Assembly: GCA_041302745.1 (NCBI GenBank)
Contig: JBFYQP010000177.1
Location: forward strand, 1-5,125
Source: JAPLGD01 sp041302745
GTDB taxonomy: Bacteria > Bipolaricaulota > Bipolaricaulia > UBA7950 > UBA9294
Direction of reading: 5' to 3'
DNA: 5,125 bases
Under the pieces are notes generated by a model. The model was not told the DNA's origin and did not search any database. It saw nothing but the letters and a program-made list of their open reading frames with translations. Below, one piece after another: positions 4,474 through 5,125 of this stretch (position 1 is the stretch's first letter; the number at the start of each line of letters is the position of its first letter). The translations under genes and the position numbers were made by a program.

Positions 4474-5125
4474 GGAAGCGATCCGCCGCTACCGGGCGGG
4501 CGAGATCCTCGTCCTGGTCGACGACGAGAACCGCGAGAACGAGGGCGACCTCGTGATGGCCGCCGAGCACGCGACGCCGGAGGCCGTCAACTTCATGGCG
4601 CTCTACGGCCGAGGCCTGATCTGCGTCCCGATCACCGAAGAGCGCGCCCGCGGCCTCGGCCTCGCGCCGATGTGTCCGGACAACACGGCCCTGCACGGAA
4701 CGTCGTTCACCGTCTCCGTCGACGCGCGGCACGGGATCTCGACCGGCATCTCCGCCTTCGATCGCGCCGAGACGATTCGACTCCTCGTCGACGAGGAAAC
4801 GGGGCCCGACGACCTCGCTCGTCCCGGCCACGTCTTCCCGCTCGTCGCGCGGAGCGGCGGCGTCTTGCGGCGCGCCGGCCACACCGAGGCCACCGTCGAT
4901 CTGGCGCGACTCGCCGGGCTGAAGCCGGCGGCGGTCTTGTGCGAGATCCTGAACGACGACGGCACGATGGCCCGTCTGCCGCAGCTCGAAGCCTTCGTCG
5001 AGAAGCACAAGCTCGGCCTCGTCAACATCGCCGACCTCATCGCCTACCGGAAACGAACCGAGCGGCTGATCCAGCGCGCCGCGGTCGCCGAGCTGCCCAC
5101 GCGCTTCGGCAACTTCGTCATCCAC
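4457..5125 (+). CDS. ribBA: Bifunctional 3,4-dihydroxy-2-butanone 4-phosphate synthase / GTP cyclohydrolase II (partial, 3' end outside window)
   Basis: The RibB part converts ribulose 5-phosphate to 3,4-dihydroxy-2-butanone 4-phosphate plus formate; the RibA part opens GTP at the start of the riboflavin pathway. The frame is open from ATG 4457 to the window edge (223 residues). RibB motifs are DDENRENEGD (22-31, metal and substrate acidic loop), GRGLICVPIT (51-60), HGISTGISAFDRA (92-104), RPGHVFPL (122-129), GHTEATVDLARLAG (141-154) and LNDDGTMARLP (165-175). The residues 212-223, ELPTRFGNFVIH, match the usual first strand of the GTP cyclohydrolase II domain. This argues for a fused RibBA rather than stand-alone RibB, which normally ends near residue 205-215. 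The zinc-binding cysteines of RibA would lie beyond the window. It follows ribE with a 17-bp overlap. Confidence 0.93.
   Translation, partial: MFLAAEEAIRRYRAGEILVLVDDENRENEGDLVMAAEHATPEAVNFMALYGRGLICVPITEERARGLGLAPMCPDNTALHGTSFTVSVDARHGISTGISAFDRAETIRLLVDEETGPDDLARPGHVFPLVARSGGVLRRAGHTEATVDLARLAGLKPAAVLCEILNDDGTMARLPQLEAFVEKHKLGLVNIADLIAYRKRTERLIQRAAVAELPTRFGNFVIH

Noticed and set aside
4463..5125. Minus-strand open frame opposite ribBA
   Set aside because: The plus strand encodes unmistakable RibB motifs across the whole interval; the antisense frame shows no family features.

Overview
This is a high-GC bacterial window (about two thirds G+C, with strong G/C preference at third codon positions). 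It carries two divergent housekeeping operons. A diderm is the likelier host, because YidC has the large periplasmic domain typical of Gram-negative-type insertases. The sequence alone does not fix the phylum.

Layout. Positions 1-72 hold the last codons of an unrecognised plus-strand gene. Positions 84-230 hold four tandem GC-rich hairpins separated by a conserved 12-bp linker, lying between two convergent genes. The minus strand from 3791 down to 231 is a yidC - khpB(jag) - mnmE operon: a membrane insertase, an R3H-type RNA-binding protein and the tRNA-modification GTPase. yidC and khpB overlap by 13 bp. khpB and mnmE are separated by an expanded 41-bp tandem repeat. Positions 3792-3882 are a compact divergent promoter region. 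The plus strand from 3883 is a riboflavin operon: complete ribE (riboflavin synthase) overlapping ribBA by 17 bp. ribBA runs off the window just as its GTP cyclohydrolase II half begins.

How the genes work together. RibBA makes both riboflavin precursors and RibE catalyses the last step to riboflavin. YidC inserts membrane proteins; yidC, khpB and mnmE form a very widespread cluster. The flanking genes usually seen in that cluster (rpmH, rnpA and yidD before yidC, mnmG after mnmE) are absent from the adjoining positions here.

Main points of interest. (1) Five exact-period 41-bp repeats (1605-1809) are duplicated copies of the 3' end of khpB. The relict khpB stop codon is still visible 2 nt before the mnmE start, so the expansion changed the KhpB C-terminus and separated two formerly abutting genes. 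(2) The hairpin array at 84-230 alternates two families (A-B-A-B), with copy-to-copy changes that support base pairing. (3) KhpB lacks the KH-domain GxxG loop. (4) ribE appears to be leaderless. I found no CRISPR array, tRNA, rRNA, insertion sequence or new multi-gene system. No stretch over 300 bases is without a gene.
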